Below are positions 44,742 through 53,533 of a stretch of 64,000 bases of DNA, piece after piece. Numbering within the stretch: position 1 is the stretch's first letter; each line of letters starts with the position of its first letter. Where the stretch lies: assembly GCF_016725325.1 (NCBI RefSeq), contig NZ_CP068083.1, forward strand, positions 4,898,001-4,962,000, written 5' to 3'. The notes beneath the pieces are model-generated. The model was not told where the DNA came from. It saw only the letters and a list, made by a program, of their open reading frames with translations, and made no database searches. A program made the position numbers and the translations under genes. This DNA comes from Sphingobacterium spiritivorum (GTDB lineage: Bacteria > Bacteroidota > Bacteroidia > Sphingobacteriales > Sphingobacteriaceae).

Positions 44742-45614
44742 ATGAGAACAGCCTCAGAAATACAAAACATGATCGTAGCTTTCGGGGAAACGGATTCGCG
44801 TATCCGCGCTATCCTTTTGAACGGATCAAGAGCAAATCCTGCTGTTAAACCGGACAAATTTCAGGACTATGATATCGTCTTTGTAGTGAACGAAATAGAC
44901 AGTTTTACGAAAGATCCTACATGGATTGATATTTTCGGAGAGCGGATTATTATGCAGCTTCCTGATGCGATGACTTACCTTACAGATGATCCCGGGCAGG
45001 ATTCGGAATCTTTTGCTTACCTGATGCTGTTTACAGATTTCAACCGCATTGATCTTACCTTATTCCCCGTCAATAAGTTGGATTCTCATAAACAGGACAG
45101 CCTGACGACCGTTTGGTTAGATAAAGATGGTCTGTTTGCGTATATTGATGAAAGCAGCGAAAGGGACTATTACATTAGCAAACCTGCAGAACAGGAATTT
45201 GCGGAAACCTGTAACGAATTCTGGTGGGTCAGTACTTATGTAGTAAAAGGTCTTTACCGGGAGGAAATAACATATGCTAAAGAAGCATTTGACCTGCATA
45301 TCAGACCCATGTTTATGAATGTCCTTGCATGGAAAATCGGTATGGAACATAATTTTGAAGTTACATTCGGCAAATCTGGAAAATACATGCAACAGTATCT
45401 TTCGGAAAAGCATTATCAACGCATTTTAAACACCTATGCGAATCATAATATAGAAGAAAACTGGAAAGCACTATTTACAATAACAGAGCTTTTTGCAGAG
45501 TTTTCGATGGAAGTAGCGGAAAGATTAGCGTTTCCCATAGATAGCATCCAGCAACAAAACGTCATGAAATATATTCAAACGCAGTATGCATTATTTCAAA
45601 AAGAAGAATTGTAA
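44742..45614 (+). CDS. Aminoglycoside 6-adenylyltransferase family protein (ANT(6)-like)
   Basis: A 290-residue nucleotidyltransferase. MRTASEIQNMIVAFG is the usual N-terminus of ANT(6)/AadE-type enzymes, LLNGSRANP and FQDYDIVFVV give the GS...DxD nucleotide/metal site, and FNRIDLTLFPV the third acidic residue. The C-terminal half (EFWWVSTYVVKGLYREE) is the helical substrate part. A TTG 15 bases upstream is possible but the ATG fits the family. Such enzymes adenylylate streptomycin; chromosomal homologues may have other substrates. No mobile element flanks it, so it looks resident. Confidence 0.88.
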   Translation: MRTASEIQNMIVAFGETDSRIRAILLNGSRANPAVKPDKFQDYDIVFVVNEIDSFTKDPTWIDIFGERIIMQLPDAMTYLTDDPGQDSESFAYLMLFTDFNRIDLTLFPVNKLDSHKQDSLTTVWLDKDGLFAYIDESSERDYYISKPAEQEFAETCNEFWWVSTYVVKGLYREEITYAKEAFDLHIRPMFMNVLAWKIGMEHNFEVTFGKSGKYMQQYLSEKHYQRILNTYANHNIEENWKALFTITELFAEFSMEVAERLAFPIDSIQQQNVMKYIQTQYALFQKEEL

Positions 45615-45659
45615 AAACAAAAATTCAGATTATAAAAACATATAAAGCACAGTCAGATC

Positions 45660-46646
45660 ATGATCAAACTTGCAATAAAAGACAGGTTTACACTTCCTGA
45701 AAACAGTTACATACTGGACAGACGAAGTATCGTCCTCGATAATGGCACCTTTGTAACACTTGTGGAAGAGCTGGAAGGAGTTACTCTCGTGACATTGGCT
45801 AACGGACATATGAGAAAAATAGTAGCCGATTCAAGTGAAGCTTTCGAAAATCATCATAATATGATGCTGTTTGCTTTTAAAGCACAGATTGGCCTGGTGG
45901 AAGATCTTTCCAATTTGAAACTATTTAATACTGATCTGGATATTTCTGCTGAAATAAGTATTACGGGTAAGGAACTCTTCGGTGCGTATAGCATGTTTGG
46001 CCTTACCCCCAGAATAAGTGGAGTGTCTGCTATCCGGCAGATTAACAATACCTATGCTATTATCTTCTCTGAACCTATTACCTCACAAAACAACAGATAT
46101 CTGGCATTTCTGCATATTGATTTGAATAAGCAAACAGCTCAGTGGCAACAGGTAATAAGTCTGAATGCTGATGATTACCCTATGGATAGATTTGGTGGAT
46201 TTGAGGCTGAGGAAATCCCAAAGGAACCTCCCATAATAGGGCATGTTATTTCAATGGATAATAAATTGCTGGCTTTCGCAGAGGGATCAGATACGATGAG
46301 TCTTAACAGATATGGAATGGATTTCTACACCTATGGAGAAATAGATTCTTCCGGAAAGCTGATAAACCGGCTTCTAGAACAAAAAGGATTTAAAAGGGAT
46401 ACGAAGAAGCACGGCGTAAGAGGCGTATTCAGTTCTTCACAGCAATACCTCATTCTGACTCCGGTATTCAAAAGTGACGAATGGAAGGGAAAACAGAAAT
46501 TATTTTCAATAAAAGACAACAATCTGCTGGATATTGAGCTTCCCCGTGGATCAAAAGATTTTAAAGTGATTGAACATTTTAATGAAGAATTCTGGCTCAC
46601 CAACAACAGAAATGAAATACTGTGTTGTAGCCTCATAAGAGAATAG
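45660..46646 (+). CDS. Hypothetical protein (beta-propeller-like)
   Basis: A 328-residue protein without signal peptide or membrane segment. It is beta-rich with repeating patterns such as IVLDNGTFVTLVEE, TYAIIFSEPI and QYLILTPVFKS that suggest a WD40-like or propeller fold, but no named family is recognised. It follows the ANT(6)-like gene by 45 bases and ends at a strong terminator, so the two may form one transcript. No function can be given. Confidence 0.7.
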   Translation: MIKLAIKDRFTLPENSYILDRRSIVLDNGTFVTLVEELEGVTLVTLANGHMRKIVADSSEAFENHHNMMLFAFKAQIGLVEDLSNLKLFNTDLDISAEISITGKELFGAYSMFGLTPRISGVSAIRQINNTYAIIFSEPITSQNNRYLAFLHIDLNKQTAQWQQVISLNADDYPMDRFGGFEAEEIPKEPPIIGHVISMDNKLLAFAEGSDTMSLNRYGMDFYTYGEIDSSGKLINRLLEQKGFKRDTKKHGVRGVFSSSQQYLILTPVFKSDEWKGKQKLFSIKDNNLLDIELPRGSKDFKVIEHFNEEFWLTNNRNEILCCSLIRE

Positions 46647-46662
46647 AAATAATGTCAGATAA

Positions 46663-46702
46663 AAAATGTGTCCCGGATTTACTGTCTTCCGGAACACATT
46701 TT
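46663..46702. terminator. Bidirectional terminator
   Basis: The arms 46663-46677 and 46688-46702 pair over 15 positions with one mismatch (aaaatgtgt-c-ccgga against tccgg-a-acacatttt) around a 10-base loop, with A and T runs outside. It separates the hypothetical gene from the convergent MarR-GNAT gene. Confidence 0.85.
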
Positions 46703-46720
46703 TACGTCTCTCTATAAAAA

Positions 46721-47683
46721 TCAGGCATCCTTATCCAAAACCAACGCCATCTGTATATTACATCGCTTATAAGGAGTAGCATGCCCGATGATCTTTTCAA
46801 ATCCTAATTTGTAATAGAGGTTTATTGCCGGGGTAAGTATGGTATTGCTTTCCAGATAAATTTTGGCAGCCCCCAGACTTCTGGCTGTTTTAACAATTTC
46901 CTGTCCCAGCAATAAACCAATATTTTTACCCTGTGCAGCCGGTGAAACAGCCATTTTTGCCATTTCATAATCATACTCCGCATCATTCATCTTGATCAAT
47001 GCGCATACACCAAGAGGCTCCCCGTTGTAAAGCGCAACAAATATAGCTCCTCCTTTGTCCAGAATGTATTCCTGTGGATTGTCCAACGCTTTATAATCGG
47101 CTTCTTCCATTTCAAAATAAGTGGAAATCCAGTCCTCATTGAGAGACCTAAAGACAGACTGGTACTTCGGCTCATACCTTACAATCTGTACCGCTTTACT
47201 CTCCCGTATTTTGCGCTGTTCCTGGACCCGTCTCAATAAAGATTTCTGCTCTAATAATACTTCCCACTCTTCAATAGCAGCCCAAAGATCATGTCTGGCT
47301 TCATTCATTACACTTTCTACGGCAGCTTCCACATCCTGACATTGCACACGGATCTTTTCAGAAAGTTCTTTTCCCTTTTCGGTCAGTCCCACCACATTAC
47401 GGCGTTTATCGTCCGAATCCAGATTGTCCGCAATTAGTCCTGCAGTTCCCATTTCACGAATAATTTTGGTAACTGAAGGTTGAGAATGCCCGATTTCAGA
47501 AGCAATTTCAGAAATAGTCTTTTCCCCCTCTTCCGCGAGCATAAAAAATACAGGAAACCACTTTGGCGAAAATTCCATATCATAAAGTTCATACACCTTA
47601 GCTGCATCTTCCGTTACTTTAGCGGTCAGCAATCGAAGTCTGCTTCCTAAAGCCATCTTTCCTGTTTTATTAAAAAATTCCAT
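46721..47683 (-). CDS. MarR-GNAT fusion protein
   Basis: A 320-residue protein starting at the ATG at 47683 (MEFFNKTGKMALGSRLRLL). An in-frame ATG 33 bases upstream exists but adds residues atypical for MarR. The first 145 residues are a MarR winged helix (TISEIASEIGHSQPSVTKII; DDKRRNVVGLTEKG). After about 160 comes a GNAT acetyltransferase with EYDYEMAKMAVSPAAQGKNI, the motif A Q-x-x-x-I/G acetyl-CoA loop, and YYKLGFEKI. Such fusions couple DNA binding to acetyl-CoA or small-substrate acetylation; the substrate is unknown. A palindromic site lies upstream. Confidence 0.9.
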   Translation of the reverse strand: MEFFNKTGKMALGSRLRLLTAKVTEDAAKVYELYDMEFSPKWFPVFFMLAEEGEKTISEIASEIGHSQPSVTKIIREMGTAGLIADNLDSDDKRRNVVGLTEKGKELSEKIRVQCQDVEAAVESVMNEARHDLWAAIEEWEVLLEQKSLLRRVQEQRKIRESKAVQIVRYEPKYQSVFRSLNEDWISTYFEMEEADYKALDNPQEYILDKGGAIFVALYNGEPLGVCALIKMNDAEYDYEMAKMAVSPAAQGKNIGLLLGQEIVKTARSLGAAKIYLESNTILTPAINLYYKLGFEKIIGHATPYKRCNIQMALVLDKDA

Positions 47684-47750
47684 AGTAAAATCTTTGAACG
47701 TCAATTGAATCATCAAATTTCCAAATCACATCGTCAACAAAGTAGCTAAC

Positions 47751-47768
47751 TACATAACTGGTTATGTA
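47751..47768. promoter_or_regulatory. MarR-type operator upstream of the MarR-GNAT gene
   Basis: tacataac-tg-gttatgta has perfect 8-base arms and a two-base centre, 68 bases before the chosen start. The preceding bases include gtagctaactac, also a partial inverted repeat, and aactac is shared with the operator of the marR gene at 11.7 kb. An autoregulatory site is likely. Confidence 0.6.
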
Positions 47769-48101
47769 AAATTAAAACTTTATGTTTTTTTTCCAAATAA
47801 TTTTTAAAAATTATATTAACCTCCGCTGAAATTTTCTTTTGGCCACGCTAATCTGTAACATTTTAAATACTTCCTTACGACATGATGTACCTCAAAAATT
47901 CAAAAAAAATATAGAGTCAATCGGTTGATTGGATATAGGACTGACATTATCCTATCCTTACTCCTCTTTCTGCCAGAGGAAGTATACATAGATAATCGTC
48001 GTCAATACGCTATATTTGAAATACAGCTTTACTGACCTTAGCATGTTTTATGAGATATACATGTTATGAAATAACCGTTTACTAAATATCATTGATCTTC
48101 T
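47769..48101. other. Noncoding divergent region
   Basis: 333 bases between the MarR operator and the LamG-EEP gene. AT-rich; a weak inverted repeat caatc-ggtt-gattg at 47918-47931. I see no ORF, tRNA or strong terminator. It presumably contains the promoter of the rightward gene. Confidence 0.6.
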
Positions 48102-50126
48102 ATGGTTCTGAAATTCAATCTGCTGATTCTTATAGTTCTATGTTATACCCTTCATAGTGTGGCACAAAAGTCTAATCTGGCTCTACATATGGATGGTAAG
48201 GACAATGATGTAAGGACAGGGATAGGAATTATATCCGGCGAATGGACATTAGAGGCCTGGATAAAAGGAAATGATACTAACTGGAAACCGTATGAGGCTA
48301 TTCTAGGCGGTGGAGAATACAGCGAGCTCAATATCTGTGATAACATGCCTTTGATAATAAAAGATGGCTATCTCTATACTAAAGGTGCTCAGCTGCGTGC
48401 TTCTGTCAAGATGGATGATAACTGGCATCATGTGGCTGCTTCCTGTAATGGCCGGACAACTGTATTATATCTGGATGGCAAAGAAGTGGGCAGAAAAGAT
48501 ACCGCAACAGCTATCCTTCCCGGAGCCATAGGGCTCAATGAAAAAGAACACTGCTTCGGCGGATTAATAGATGAGGTGAGAATATGGTCAAAGGCTATTC
48601 CTGTATCCGATATAAACAAATGGAAAAATAAACCTGTTACCTCTGCGCACCCTTATTTTTCATCTTTAACAGGGTATTACAACTTTGATGATTTTAAGGA
48701 TGTTATGTCTGTCAACTGGGTCGGTAAAGGTGCTATAGCTTATCATCTCCGAAATGGCAGAAGTGACTACTATGGTCATCTGCCCATGGCTTATGCTGTA
48801 GAAAACACCAATTCTTCATTTCAGAACTTTGAGGGGAAACAACAGCTTTTCAATGCCGTCGTTATCCAAAATGAATGGGATCTTGAGCAAGGTACAAAGG
48901 AAGGACAGGCACTGAAAATCAGAGTAATTGCTCAGGGAGATAAAGAAGCACTGACACTGGATGAGATCAGGCTCCGGCTAAACGAACAGACTAGTACAAC
49001 AGACATCTGCAATATCCGGATTTACTATACGGGACAGTATCCCCGTTCCTCTGTCAGGGAACCTCTTTTTGAACAGCCGGTAAAACCTGCAAAGGAAATG
49101 GTATTCCGCAATAATAGAAACAGTAAAAAATTTCATTTACGACCGGGTGTTAACTATTTCCTTATCACCTTCGACATTCATGAAGATGCACATGTTGGGA
49201 ATAAACTACGGGCAACAGTACCCGAGTTTAAACTTTCAGGAAAGACATACATACCAGAGGAAGAGACTAGTGAAGTATGGCAGCATGTTACACCCAAAAT
49301 GAATAATAATCTGCTCAGCGTATTACAATGGAATATCTGGCATGGTGGTGTGCATCTGGGGAAAGAAGCCGGAAGAGCCAGAATAACAGATCTTATTCGC
49401 CGTTCCAAAGCGGATATCATTACGATGCAGGAAGGATATTCGGCGCAGGACAGTATCGCTCAGGTATTAGGTTTTTATCTGCAAACTAAATCTTCTAAAG
49501 ATAATCTTGCTTTACTGAGCAGATATCCTGTTCAAAGTATAAAATCCAGCGAACCGTTCAAATCGAATCCTGCCAGAATAGATTTGCCAAACGGCAAACC
49601 TATACTTATCAATGATTGCTGGTTGAGATATGCCTACAGGCCCGAGTATACCTGTACTTATCAAAACACGGGAATGAATACACAAACCTGGGTAGCCGAA
49701 GACGCTGAACTTGCTCTTACAGACATTCGCAATCTGATAGAAAAAGATGTCAATCCGTATCTGGAATCTCCGGATATGCCTGTTATTATTGCAGGAGATT
49801 TTAATTCATTTAGTCATCTGGACTGGACAGAACGAGCCAGATCTTTGCACTATGGCTATGGTCCGGTTGCCTTTCCAGCATCAAAATTTATGTATGCACA
49901 AGGTTTTAAAGATTCTTTCAGAGAGTTAAATCCCGATGAAATGACACATCAGGGAGGTACTTTTGCTCCTATATACGGACAGTTGCAGAATGCCCGGATA
50001 GATTTTATCTACTACAAAGGGGGGATAAAAGCTATTTCCTCTAAAATTGTCAGGACCAGTCCTGATATTGATGATGTTTGGGCATCCGATCATGCAGCTG
50101 TGCTGACTATTTTTGCGGTCGAATGA
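48102..50126 (+). CDS. Secreted LamG + endonuclease/exonuclease/phosphatase protein
   Basis: A 674-residue exported protein (signal ending near SVAQ, residue 21). Residues 24-190 form a LamG/concanavalin-like domain (EWTLEAWIKGNDTNWKP; HHVAASCNGRTTVLYLDGKE; LIDEVRIWSKAI). A middle beta region (about 230-400) follows, then an EEP catalytic domain from about 405 with VLQWNIWHGG, TMQEGYSA, IIAGDFNSFSHLDW, RIDFIYYKG and the terminal SDHAAV. These EEP residues bind Mg and cut phosphodiester or phosphomonoester bonds. The LamG part may target glycan or cell surface. Substrate (DNA, sphingomyelin, inositol phosphate) is not decidable. Confidence 0.88.
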   Translation: MVLKFNLLILIVLCYTLHSVAQKSNLALHMDGKDNDVRTGIGIISGEWTLEAWIKGNDTNWKPYEAILGGGEYSELNICDNMPLIIKDGYLYTKGAQLRASVKMDDNWHHVAASCNGRTTVLYLDGKEVGRKDTATAILPGAIGLNEKEHCFGGLIDEVRIWSKAIPVSDINKWKNKPVTSAHPYFSSLTGYYNFDDFKDVMSVNWVGKGAIAYHLRNGRSDYYGHLPMAYAVENTNSSFQNFEGKQQLFNAVVIQNEWDLEQGTKEGQALKIRVIAQGDKEALTLDEIRLRLNEQTSTTDICNIRIYYTGQYPRSSVREPLFEQPVKPAKEMVFRNNRNSKKFHLRPGVNYFLITFDIHEDAHVGNKLRATVPEFKLSGKTYIPEEETSEVWQHVTPKMNNNLLSVLQWNIWHGGVHLGKEAGRARITDLIRRSKADIITMQEGYSAQDSIAQVLGFYLQTKSSKDNLALLSRYPVQSIKSSEPFKSNPARIDLPNGKPILINDCWLRYAYRPEYTCTYQNTGMNTQTWVAEDAELALTDIRNLIEKDVNPYLESPDMPVIIAGDFNSFSHLDWTERARSLHYGYGPVAFPASKFMYAQGFKDSFRELNPDEMTHQGGTFAPIYGQLQNARIDFIYYKGGIKAISSKIVRTSPDIDDVWASDHAAVLTIFAVE

Positions 50127-50314
50127 TAATAAACTACAGATTGACTATTATAACAAGAAATTTAGTACATTTAGAAAGACTTTGCGACAAAGGATAATTA
50201 CGGCTTCATATTTAACAAATATGCGGATTACAGGTTATCCAGATAATAAGCAATTTTAACCGGCATACCGGAAATAAGGATCTTGATTAACACTTAAAAT
50301 ATTGATTTATAACT

Positions 50315-50773
50315 ATGCTGATAATTAACAATTTCGAAGAATACAAATCACACGAAGGGAAAGAGCTTGGCGTTTCGGATTGGCACATTATTGATCAGGA
50401 ACAAATCAACAGATTTGCAGATGCAACACTGGATCATCAATGGATACATATAGATTCCAAAAAAGCCGAAACTGACAGTCCTTTTAAAACAACGATTGCA
50501 CATGGCTATCTGACATTATCATTAATTCCTTACCTGTGGAAGCAGATTGCAGACGTCCGCAATATTAAGATGGAAGTAAATTATGGCATAGAGCAGCTTA
50601 GATTCGGACAGGCTGTTACTGTTGAAAGTGCTGTACAGTTAAAAGCAAAGTTAATATCAGCCGTTAATCTGCGGGGCGTAACCAAAGTAACTATTGAAGC
50701 CACTTTAAATATCAAAGATCAGGCTAAACCTGCATATGTCGGTAATGTGGTATTTTTGTATCACTTTATATAG
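50315..50773 (+). CDS. MaoC-family dehydratase (R-hydratase-like)
   Basis: A 152-residue hotdog-fold protein. INRFADATLDHQWIHID holds the catalytic Asp/His hydratase dyad and PFKTTIAHGYLTLSLIP the conserved HG loop. Members hydrate trans-2-enoyl-CoA to (R)-3-hydroxyacyl-CoA; NodN-like relatives have the same motifs. Cytoplasmic, no signal. It stands alone between the LamG-EEP gene (188-base gap) and the GH gene, with a hairpin after it. Confidence 0.9.
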   Translation: MLIINNFEEYKSHEGKELGVSDWHIIDQEQINRFADATLDHQWIHIDSKKAETDSPFKTTIAHGYLTLSLIPYLWKQIADVRNIKMEVNYGIEQLRFGQAVTVESAVQLKAKLISAVNLRGVTKVTIEATLNIKDQAKPAYVGNVVFLYHFI

Positions 50774-50782
50774 AATAAAGCT

Positions 50783-50813
50783 ATACCGTATATGCTTTAT
50801 GCTTATACGGTAT
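50783..50813 (+). terminator. Hairpin after the MaoC gene
   Basis: ataccgtata (50783-50792) and tatacggtat (50804-50813) form a perfect 10-base stem with an 11-base loop right after the stop codon. The following bases are only moderately T-rich, so termination is probable rather than certain. Confidence 0.55.
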
Positions 50814-50846
50814 TTACTATAACCTAACCAAAAACACCTTAACCTT

Positions 50847-51974
50847 ATGTACAACTCCCCCAAAGGAATGTTGCGTATTGTTGTTGCCATCAGCCTGAGC
50901 TTTGTACTCTATATGCATATCGGCACAGTATCTGCCCAACAAACCAATCCGTTTTTCGGACACATTGGTAAAGTAAAATACAATTCCGGATTTTCTATGG
51001 ACGATTACTGGGTCTGGTGTGGTTCAGTTATCAAAGATGAAAAGGGTACATATCATATGTTCGCATCCCGCTGGCCAAAAAAATTTCCTTTCCATCCGAC
51101 CTGGATGGTAGCCTCCGAAATTGTAAGGGCAGAATCGCCCACACCTGAAGGGCCATATACATTCAAAGAAGTGGTACTTCCGGCCAGAGGTGCCCAGTAT
51201 TGGGACGGACGTTCTACACACAATCCCAGTATCAGCAAATACGGAAACAAGTATGTCTTATTTTATATGGGATCTACCCATCCTTTTGACGATCCGAAGG
51301 ATGCTTCGCAACTTTCCCTCAATTCGGTATATGCGACAGTAGGACGCTCTAATAAACGTATAGGAGTAGCGATTGCAGATGCTGTAACAGGTCCCTGGAA
51401 ACGATTGGATAAGCCAATTCTGGATAGCAAACCGAATACTTTCTACAGTTTCCTGACTTCCAATCCGGCTCCGCTGATCAGAAAAGACGGATCCGTACTG
51501 ATGGTATTTAAAGGAAGAGCCTATGGCAAGAAATATCCCTATCAGTCCTCACAAAAGATTGGCATAGCCTATGCCAAATCCATACAAGACACCTTTACAG
51601 TCCTAAATAATGATTTACCGCTGTTTGCTGATGCTGCCTATAGTGAATTTGAAGATCCTTTTCTTTGGGAGGATACGGAAGGTCTGCATCTCCTGATGAA
51701 AGATATGACCAGCAAGATGACAGGTGAACATCATGCCGGAGTGCTGTTTCACTCCAAAGACGGACTGAAATGGACTATAGATAAACATCCTAAAGCCTAT
51801 TCCCGGTTATTGCAATTTGAAGATGGAAAAGAAATTACAATGGGACAACTCGAAAGACCATTTGTACTTTTTGAAAAAGGCAAACCTGTTTGCATGTTTT
51901 TTGCTACGATGGACGGGAAAGGTGGTTTTGAAAATGGCACAAAATCCTGGAATATTGCTATTCCGATAAATTAA
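50847..51974 (+). CDS. Glycoside hydrolase, GH43-like five-bladed propeller
   Basis: A 375-residue exported protein (signal ending near VSAQQ, residue 32; start ATG 50847 or M8). Blades of the GH43/GH62/GH32 clan are visible: MDDYWVWCGSVIKDEKGTYH, SPTPEGPYTFKEVVL, STHNPSISKYGNKYVLFYMG, TSNPAPLIRKDGSVLMVFKG and SEFEDPFLWEDTEGLHL. Candidate acids are in the first blade (MDDYW), NPAPL region and EDPFLW. The enzyme would cleave a beta-linked glycan, probably outside the cell. Specific family number and substrate are not determined. It ends in a 4-base convergent overlap with the next gene. Confidence 0.85.
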   Translation: MYNSPKGMLRIVVAISLSFVLYMHIGTVSAQQTNPFFGHIGKVKYNSGFSMDDYWVWCGSVIKDEKGTYHMFASRWPKKFPFHPTWMVASEIVRAESPTPEGPYTFKEVVLPARGAQYWDGRSTHNPSISKYGNKYVLFYMGSTHPFDDPKDASQLSLNSVYATVGRSNKRIGVAIADAVTGPWKRLDKPILDSKPNTFYSFLTSNPAPLIRKDGSVLMVFKGRAYGKKYPYQSSQKIGIAYAKSIQDTFTVLNNDLPLFADAAYSEFEDPFLWEDTEGLHLLMKDMTSKMTGEHHAGVLFHSKDGLKWTIDKHPKAYSRLLQFEDGKEITMGQLERPFVLFEKGKPVCMFFATMDGKGGFENGTKSWNIAIPIN

Positions 51975-52282
51975 CCTTTTTGTACAGGCTGTTCGGGTTT
52001 AAAGGACATCCCCTCTTCTTTCAGCAATTTTTCTAATATCGGAATAGATGCTTTTCCGATTCCGTGCAGATTCAGAATTTCTTTTTTAGAGTTTCCGCTG
52101 AGTTTTTCCAGGGTATCTATACCGTGGTGTAAAAGCGAATTTCTCACCGGATTACTCAGATACGCCAGAAAACCCGTTACGGGCTCTTTCTCTTTTTCAC
52201 AGAGAGGGCATACAGGACATGTGCTGCTTTTATAAAACGTATGCCCTTTTGTACATAAACGTAATGTGCTGCCGGTAGTCAT
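51971..52282 (-). CDS. Zinc-ribbon protein with RNAP alpha-CTD-like HhH domain
   Basis: A 103-residue cytoplasmic protein. The first part has LCTKGHTFYKSSTCPVCPLC, a four-ligand zinc ribbon (C-x-x-G-H ... C-x-x-C-x-x-C). Residues 40-95 resemble the helix-hairpin-helix C-terminal domain of the RNA polymerase alpha subunit (GIDTLEKLSGNSKKEILNLH; GIGKASIPILEKLL). Such standalone domains may bind DNA or polymerase, but no role is established. Its stop shares the palindrome TTAA with the stop of the GH43-like gene. Confidence 0.8.
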   Translation of the reverse strand: MTTGSTLRLCTKGHTFYKSSTCPVCPLCEKEKEPVTGFLAYLSNPVRNSLLHHGIDTLEKLSGNSKKEILNLHGIGKASIPILEKLLKEEGMSFKPEQPVQKG

Positions 52283-52493
52283 CGCTTTTTATTATCGTAT
52301 TTTACATCCTTCTTTATTTCCTTTAATCCGGGTATGAATATTCATACAAATATATAGCGATTCCTTTTATATAGAATACCGGTTTTATGATTCAGGTTTA
52401 GCTACCTGTAATTTTCACCGACAGAAGCCCCGTTTTTGCCGAGTTTTTAGCTGTATTGATCTAATCTCTATTCCCCACCAGCATATTCTACCC

Positions 52494-52501
52494 TACTTTT
52501 G
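52494..52501 (+). promoter_or_regulatory. -7 box of the NTF2-like gene
   Basis: TACTTTTG matches TAnnTTTG exactly and lies 47 bases before the ATG at 52549. The preceding 200 bases up to the zinc-ribbon start have no other clear element. Confidence 0.5.
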
Positions 52502-52548
52502 ATTCAAACAATAACACATAACAACAAAAACTAAAGAAACTAAATAAC

Positions 52549-52974
52549 ATGAAAAACGCAATCAAATCCATCGCAACTGCTCTGATCCTGGTTACTTCTC
52601 TAAGTGCTTTCGCAGCTGAAAACACAAACCCGGTTAAAGATAATTCGGTAAGTACTGTCAAATCATTTCTGGAAGCAACCACATTAGGCAACCTTAATTT
52701 CAGCAATCAGCTATTCACTAAAGACTTTGAATACTATACGGCAAGTAAGCCCAATGAAAAATTTAACAAAAACCAATACACCGAGTTTCTGAAAAACACC
52801 AAAGGATTGCAATACGACTGTATCACTTCATATCAGGTACTGGATGAAAACAGTGATATCTGCGTAGCAAAAGCAACAATGGCTTTTAAGAACTTCACTC
52901 GTGTAGACTACATAACCCTTACCCGCAGCCAGAATGTCTGGAAAGTGAGTAAAGTGGTAACCACATACCCCTAA
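52549..52974 (+). CDS. Exported NTF2-like (SnoaL/DUF4440-type) protein
   Basis: A 141-residue protein with a signal peptide (KSIATALILVTSLSAFAAEN, cleavage near residue 23). The mature domain has VKSFLEATTLGNLNFSNQLF, helix then strand, and LTRSQNVWKVSKVVTTYP, the final strand of a cone-shaped NTF2-like fold similar to putative lumazine-binding proteins. Likely a periplasmic small-molecule-binding protein. It is followed by a strong terminator and seems to be monocistronic. Function unknown. Confidence 0.8.
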   Translation: MKNAIKSIATALILVTSLSAFAAENTNPVKDNSVSTVKSFLEATTLGNLNFSNQLFTKDFEYYTASKPNEKFNKNQYTEFLKNTKGLQYDCITSYQVLDENSDICVAKATMAFKNFTRVDYITLTRSQNVWKVSKVVTTYP

Positions 52975-53000
52975 AAACTTGGGTATTTTTGTTTCAACCT

Positions 53001-53035
53001 AAAGCCTGCGTGGAGACGCGGGCTTTACTGTTTTA
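53001..53035 (+). terminator. Rho-independent terminator
   Basis: aaagcctgcgt (53001-53011) and acgcgggcttt (53016-53026) pair over 11 positions with one wobble around loop ggag, followed by actgtttt. It ends the NTF2-like transcript. Confidence 0.8.
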
Positions 53036-53076
53036 TGATGTCAAAAAAATCAAATACAACAAGAATTAATCTATAC

Positions 53077-53502
53077 CTAACGTGTCAAATAATACGTTTG
53101 TGTATAGGTTGTACCATCTGCGGTCGCAGTGTTTCTAAACGTCAGCTTGTTGCCTGTCAACTCGATAATACTTGTAGGATATCCCCATAAGATGAGAATA
53201 TTATTGGCCTTAATTTCGTATACAAATTCTTCTTCTCCTTCCGCATTTGTTTTTCCCTTGTCATTGGCAAAAAATTCGAAGTAGACATTTTTAGGATCAT
53301 TATCTATGATTTTGGGTGGTTCATCACCCTTTTTTGTTTCTTCAATAAAATCTACCAGATTCCAACGGCCAATAATTTTTTGTTTTATCTCCTGAATAGC
53401 TTTACTTTCTTCATCAGCCGGGCTGCTTTTTTTGCAACCTGCAACGCATACCAAGGCAATAGTTAACAGTATTACTGTTGTCCATGATTTATTTGTTTTC
53501 AT
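53077..53502 (-). CDS. Lipocalin-like lipoprotein
   Basis: A 141-residue lipoprotein. The start at 53502 (MKTNKSWTTVILL) is preferred over an ATG 42 bases upstream because it gives a clean SPII signal with lipobox CVAGCKKS. The mature domain has KQKIIGRWNLVDFIEE, the GxW opening of a lipocalin-like fold, followed by strand repeats ending TYTQTYYLTR. It may bind a hydrophobic ligand or be structural. It is downstream of the SIMPL gene by 31 bases and likely co-transcribed. Confidence 0.78.
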   Translation of the reverse strand: MKTNKSWTTVILLTIALVCVAGCKKSSPADEESKAIQEIKQKIIGRWNLVDFIEETKKGDEPPKIIDNDPKNVYFEFFANDKGKTNAEGEEEFVYEIKANNILILWGYPTSIIELTGNKLTFRNTATADGTTYTQTYYLTR

Positions 53503-53533
53503 CTGTTTATTTTTTAGATAGCGTATTTGACAC

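Noticed and set aside
44742..45614. Recently acquired resistance cassette
   Set aside because: No insertion sequence, attC site or integron structure flanks the ANT(6)-like gene.
47918..47931. Inverted repeat caatc-ggtt-gattg as an operator or terminator
   Set aside because: Only five paired bases in AT-rich sequence; too weak to support.
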